Assembly (NCBI GenBank): GCA_030595135.1
Contig: JAUVDU010000002.1
Coordinates: forward strand, 1 to 17,938
From: Deltaproteobacteria bacterium
GTDB lineage: Bacteria; Desulfobacterota; Anaeroferrophillalia; Anaeroferrophillales; Tharpellaceae
Length of the DNA stretch: 17,938 bases
Reading direction: 5' to 3'
The first letter of the stretch is position 1; each line of letters opens with the position of its first letter. The notes beneath the pieces were generated by a model. It did no database searches. It had not been told where the DNA came from and saw only the letters and a list, made by a program, of their open reading frames with translations. This document shows positions 14,638 through 17,938 of the stretch, in pieces. The translations under genes were made by a program, and so were the position numbers.

Positions 14638-15414
14638 ATGTATGCTAAATCATTGATGCGTGTCTTCGAACGGGCAGCTGAAATTATCCTTGAGGCCGAT
14701 GGCCGGGCAACCGCTTTGACCGGGGCCGGGATTTCGGTTGCCAGCGGGATTCCGGCTTTTCGTGGAAGTCAAGGTCTTTGGGATAAATACGATCCTTTAG
14801 AATTTGCTGAAATCAGCAATTTCAGACGACAGCCGGAAAAGGTTTGGGAAATGCTGGGCGAAATGTTGGCTGTGGTCGAAAAAGCCCATCCCAACAAAGC
14901 TCATAAATCTCTTGCTGAACTTGAAGAAAAAGGGCTTTTGCGATCTTTGATCACGCAAAACGTTGATGGGTTGCATCAGGCCGCCGGTAGTCGTAAAGTG
15001 ATAGAATTTCATGGGGCAACCCGGCATCTCTGCTGTCTCGACTGTGACTGGCGCTGGGTCAATTTTAAAATCTCGGAGTCTAAAAGCCTGCCGCCTCGCT
15101 GTCAAGAGTGTGGAACTATCCTTAAGCCTGACGTCGTCTTTTTTGGTGAACCGATTCCTAAATGGGCCTTGCTCGAAGCTTCTTCGGCCGCAGAAAAAGC
15201 CAAGGTTATGTTGGTCATTGGCACCTCGGCCAATGTCCATCCCGCCGCTGAGATGCCGATTTTGACTAAAAGATCCGGTGGCCGGGTGATCGAGATCAAC
15301 CTCGAACCAACCGATCTCTCGGATCCGGTAGCTGACCTGACTATCCTGGGCCCGGCCGATCAGGTTTTACCAGAGATTCTTGCCGCCTGTAAGAGAGTGA
15401 GTGGTAATGAGTAA
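14638..15414 (+). CDS. cobB: Sir2-family NAD-dependent protein deacylase (258 aa)
   Basis: Removes acetyl groups from protein lysines using NAD. The sirtuin motifs are all visible: LTGAGISVASGIPAFRGSQG (28-46 region), TQNVDGLH (106-113), EFHG with catalytic His125, a Cys4 zinc site (Cys133/Cys136 and Cys155/Cys158), KPDVVFFGE (163-171), GTSANVHPAAEMP (195-207) and IEINLEPTD (218-226). The Tyr-x-x-Arg pair that gives class III enzymes (E. coli CobB) desuccinylase activity is absent, with Leu73 and Met76 at those places, so a deacetylase is expected. The ATG at 14638 has no strong ribosome site; a second ATG at 14656 (MRVFERAAE) is an equally reasonable start. It heads a three-gene run: its stop overlaps larC by 8 bases. 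Confidence 0.93.
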   Translation: MYAKSLMRVFERAAEIILEADGRATALTGAGISVASGIPAFRGSQGLWDKYDPLEFAEISNFRRQPEKVWEMLGEMLAVVEKAHPNKAHKSLAELEEKGLLRSLITQNVDGLHQAAGSRKVIEFHGATRHLCCLDCDWRWVNFKISESKSLPPRCQECGTILKPDVVFFGEPIPKWALLEASSAAEKAKVMLVIGTSANVHPAAEMPILTKRSGGRVIEINLEPTDLSDPVADLTILGPADQVLPEILAACKRVSGNE

Positions 15415-16639
15415 AAAAAATCTTTCCATAGAGGCTCTTGGTGGTCTCAGTGGTGATATGTTTCTCGGAGCTTTTCTTGATCTTGGTCTGCCGGTTGAAC
15501 TTTTGCGGGAAAATCTGGAAAAGGTTGGTTTAGGTCGGTTTTTTTCACTTGCAACGACTTCCACCGAACGTCATGGAATTGCTGCTTGTAAAGTTGATTT
15601 TCCGACTCTGGCTGCGGCTGCCGCTAATCCGGCTCCGAAGACGCTGGCTGCGGTGGAAAGTTTTTTGCGGGCTGCCGATTTACCGGGAAAGATTACTACA
15701 ATAAGTCTTGAAATTTTTCGTCGTCTTGCCGCTGCCGAAGCTAAAGTGCATGGCAGTACCATTGAAAAAGTTCATTTTCATGAGGTTGGTGATTACGACA
15801 CTTTAGCTGATATTGTCGGGGTAGCGGTTGCTCTTGACTGGTGTGAACCGGAATCGGTCAGCATCAAGCCGGTTCCGCTGGGAACCGGCTTTGTTGATTG
15901 TGCGCATGGGCGTTTGCCCATACCGGTACCGGCGGTGATGGTTTTACTTGAAGGTTTGCCGGTGGTCGAAAGCGGTATTGAAGCTGAACTTATAACTCCG
16001 ACCGGGGCGGCTATTTTTAAGACGCTGGTCGAACTTTTTCCAACATTTAATAAGGTGGCCTATCGACTCGGATGCAGTGGTTACGGAGCCGGTAGTCGTC
16101 AGCATCAAAAGCGGCCTAATCTTTTACGCCTCACCCTGGGAGAGGTTGATCCGGCTGCCGGTACGGTTGGTGACAACCCTTATGCCTTAGAGTCCCTGAT
16201 TGTGCTTGAGGTCAGCCTCGATGATCTGACGCCGGAAAAACTGGCGGCTTTACAGGATCGTTTATTGGTTGAGGGGGCGTTGGATGTTGTAACCTGGCCG
16301 GTGGTTATGAAAAAGGGGCGTTGTGGGATGATCCTCCAGGTTCTCCTGCGTCAAGCCGACGAATCTGAAATTGTCGATCGGATTTTTAGTGAAAGTCCGA
16401 CGTTAGGAATTAGGCGGCGTTTAAGTGAACGCTACTTTCTTGAGCGTGAGATTCGTCAATATCAGACCTCATTTGGTGAAATCCGTTGTAAAATTGCCCG
16501 AAACCGACAGGGTAAAGTGCTGAATATCAAACCGGAGCATGATGACTTGGTGAGTTTAGCTAAACGTCACGCTCTACCTTTAACTCGGCTTGAACAGCTC
16601 ATTTTGAGTGAATTGCATACTTTAGAGGGAAGATTATAA
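15407..16639 (+). CDS. larC: Nickel-pincer cofactor biosynthesis protein LarC (410 aa)
   Basis: LarC inserts nickel into the pyridinium bis-thiocarboxylate ligand to complete the nickel-pincer nucleotide cofactor, used by lactate racemase LarA and related enzymes. Family marks are SIEALGGLSGDMFLGAFLDL near the N-terminus, EKVHFHEVGDYDTLADIVG (about 120-138), PLGTGFVDCAHGRLPIPVPA, ELITPTGAAIF and GYGAGSRQ. The protein is one uninterrupted frame, unlike Lactiplantibacillus, where larC is split and joined by a programmed frameshift. The ATG at 15407 is chosen over the GTG at 15401 because GAGAG lies about nine bases before it, whereas it would be only about three bases from the GTG, and the conserved fold starts right after the ATG. 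It overlaps the sirtuin gene by 8 bases and ends 3 bases before fusA. No larA, larB or larE is in the window. Confidence 0.92.
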   Translation: MSKKNLSIEALGGLSGDMFLGAFLDLGLPVELLRENLEKVGLGRFFSLATTSTERHGIAACKVDFPTLAAAAANPAPKTLAAVESFLRAADLPGKITTISLEIFRRLAAAEAKVHGSTIEKVHFHEVGDYDTLADIVGVAVALDWCEPESVSIKPVPLGTGFVDCAHGRLPIPVPAVMVLLEGLPVVESGIEAELITPTGAAIFKTLVELFPTFNKVAYRLGCSGYGAGSRQHQKRPNLLRLTLGEVDPAAGTVGDNPYALESLIVLEVSLDDLTPEKLAALQDRLLVEGALDVVTWPVVMKKGRCGMILQVLLRQADESEIVDRIFSESPTLGIRRRLSERYFLEREIRQYQTSFGEIRCKIARNRQGKVLNIKPEHDDLVSLAKRHALPLTRLEQLILSELHTLEGRL

Positions 16640-16642
16640 AAA

Positions 16643-17938
16643 ATGGCTAAAATTGATTTAATCAGGAATATTGGTATCGCCGCACATATTGATGCGGGCA
16701 AGACCACGGTTACCGAGCGCATCCTCTTTGCGACTGGGCAGACCCATAAGCTCGGTGAGGTTCATGACGGAACCGCAGTCATGGACTGGATGGAACAGGA
16801 GCAGGAGCGTGGAATTACGATTACGTCGGCTGCGACTACTTGTAAATGGCATAAATATACGATAACTATTATCGATACCCCCGGCCATGTCGATTTTACG
16901 GCGGAAGTTGAGCGCAGTTTGCGGGTGCTTGATGGGATGGTAGCGGTTTTTTGTGCCGTTGGCGGGGTTGAGCCGCAGTCTGAGACGGTTTGGCGGCAAG
17001 CGGATCGCTACCGTGTACCGAAAGTGGTTTTTGTTAATAAAATGGATCGTTTGGGCAGCGATTTTGACGGGGTTGTGGCTCAGTTACGGGAAAAACTCGG
17101 AGCCTGTGTGGTGCCGATTCAGCTGCCGATCGGCAGTGAGGCCGATTTTTGCGGAGTTGTCGATCTGTTGTCCGACAAAGCTTTGTATTGGGATGATGAT
17201 CAGGAACTCGATTTTAGAGAGGCTGAAATTCCTCAAGATATGCGGGCTGCAGTTGAAATCGCCAAACAAAATCTTTGGGAGGCGGTAGCTGAAGGAGATG
17301 ATGAACTTCTGGAACTCTTTCTTGACGGGGAAGTCTTGCCCGATGAAAGGGTTCGTCAGGTCTTACGCAAGCAAACTATTGCTGGTCAATTGATTCCGGT
17401 TTTGTGTGGCAGCGGTCTCAAAAATAAAGGTATTCAGCCTCTGCTTGAAGCGGTCGTCGATTTTCTGCCCTCCCCGGCCGAGGTGCCGGCGGTTTGCGGT
17501 CAGCATCCTGAATCAAAAGAGGAGATTGAGCGGGAGGCTAAGAACAGTGAGCCGCTTGCGGCTCTGCTCTTCAAGGTTGCGATGATGGAGGGCCGACGGC
17601 TGGTTTTTTTGCGTATCTATTCTGGAACCCTGGCTGTTGGCCAGGATATCTTTAATCCCCGGCTCAAGAAAAAAGAGAAAGTATCGCGCCTCTTTCAGAT
17701 GCAGTCTCACAAAAAGAATCGGATTGAAAAGGCGGTTGCCGGGGATATTGTGGTCGCTATGGGGATTAAACATTCGGCTACCGGGGATACGATATGTACT
17801 GCGACCGATCCCATTATTTTGCCGGGAATGGAGTTTACGGTGCCAGTGATTTCGGCCGCGATTGAACCGCAGCGCAACAGCGATCTGGATAAACTTTGGG
17901 AGAGTCTCGACAAACTGGCCGACGAAGATCCCACGTTC
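16643..17938 (+). CDS. fusA: Translation elongation factor G, probable paralogue (partial, first 432 residues)
   Basis: GTPase that drives tRNA-mRNA translocation on the ribosome. The frame from ATG 16643 is open to the window end. G-domain motifs: AHIDAGKTT (G1), [13 protein letters not shown] (G2), DTPGHVDF (G3), NKMDR (G4) and CGSGLKNKG (G5); domain II and the beginning of domain III ([10 protein letters not shown], then LADEDPTF) follow. It is probably not the main EF-G. The domain II entry reads [21 protein letters not shown] where the usual form has a longer segment with VGRLTFFRVYSG, and domain III begins with a variant [14 protein letters not shown]. The usual str-operon neighbours rpsL, rpsG and tuf are absent. 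It starts 3 bases after larC with a distant GAGGG ribosome site. Whether it acts in elongation or recycling cannot be read here. Confidence 0.92.
   Translation, partial: MAKIDLIRNIGIAAHIDAGKTTVTERILFATGQTHKLGEVHDGTAVMDWMEQEQERGITITSAATTCKWHKYTITIIDTPGHVDFTAEVERSLRVLDGMVAVFCAVGGVEPQSETVWRQADRYRVPKVVFVNKMDRLGSDFDGVVAQLREKLGACVVPIQLPIGSEADFCGVVDLLSDKALYWDDDQELDFREAEIPQDMRAAVEIAKQNLWEAVAEGDDELLELFLDGEVLPDERVRQVLRKQTIAGQLIPVLCGSGLKNKGIQPLLEAVVDFLPSPAEVPAVCGQHPESKEEIEREAKNSEPLAALLFKVAMMEGRRLVFLRIYSGTLAVGQDIFNPRLKKKEKVSRLFQMQSHKKNRIEKAVAGDIVVAMGIKHSATGDTICTATDPIILPGMEFTVPVISAAIEPQRNSDLDKLWESLDKLADEDPTF

Noticed and set aside
14797-15240. 147-residue antisense reading frame inside the sirtuin gene
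   Set aside because: The plus strand encodes an unmistakable sirtuin with all motifs; the antisense frame has no recognisable domain and no ribosome site.
15401-15406. GTG start for larC two codons upstream of the ATG
   Set aside because: The ribosome-site spacing to the GTG would be about three bases; the ATG at 15407 is better placed.
16658-16999. 113-residue antisense reading frame at the start of fusA
   Set aside because: A shadow of the conserved EF-G G domain; the composition follows the sense codons.
1-17938. Insertion sequences, CRISPR arrays, prophage, tRNA or rRNA genes
   Set aside because: No transposase motifs, regularly spaced repeats, phage genes or tRNA-like cloverleaf sequences were seen on reading through; a tool scan was not possible.

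Overview
This window reads as a compact, gene-dense chromosomal segment from a Gram-negative anaerobe, most likely a deltaproteobacterium in the broad sense (Desulfobacterota or Desulfuromonadota). The basis is an MglA-type GTPase with DUF4388 and TPR partners, a long UbiD-family decarboxylase, a J-domain protein with type II secretion ATPase-like repeats, LarC, and an EF-G that is not in a ribosomal-protein operon. Base composition and codon use look even throughout. I see no insertion sequences, prophage genes, CRISPR array, rRNA or tRNA.

Layout. (A) 1-2814, plus strand: the last 39 codons of a receiver domain (probably a hybrid sensor kinase), then a UbiD-family decarboxylase whose ATG overlaps the upstream stop, then a J-domain/repeat protein 5 bases later. 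(B) 8941-2868, minus strand: a tightly packed five-gene operon read in the order soluble TPR protein, MglA-like GTPase with a long tail, membrane TPR/zinc-ribbon protein, membrane-anchored DUF4388 protein, class II fructose-bisphosphate aldolase. Gaps are 16 and 14 bases, a 4-base ATGA overlap, and 6 bases. (C) 8942-9168: a 227-base divergent control region with two inverted repeats. (D) 9169-14509, plus strand: LD-carboxypeptidase, a phytoene-desaturase-like protein with a ruined FAD motif, CvpA-family membrane protein, a secreted FlgT-N-like protein and TilS, mostly overlapping or nearly touching. (E) 14510-14637: a spacer with a near-perfect 20-base-arm inverted repeat that looks like a dispersed intergenic repeat. 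(F) 14638-17938, plus strand: sirtuin deacylase, LarC and an EF-G paralogue cut by the window end, again overlapping or 3 bases apart.

How the genes work together. Block B is the most interesting. It looks like a signalling or cell-polarity module in which an MglA-type GTPase is co-expressed with three scaffold or sensor proteins, two of them membrane-bound, with no MglB (Roadblock) partner in the window, and with a glycolytic enzyme as last gene. Block D mixes cell-wall recycling, envelope proteins and tRNA modification. Block F pairs protein deacylation, nickel-cofactor synthesis and a translation GTPase, with no obvious single pathway.
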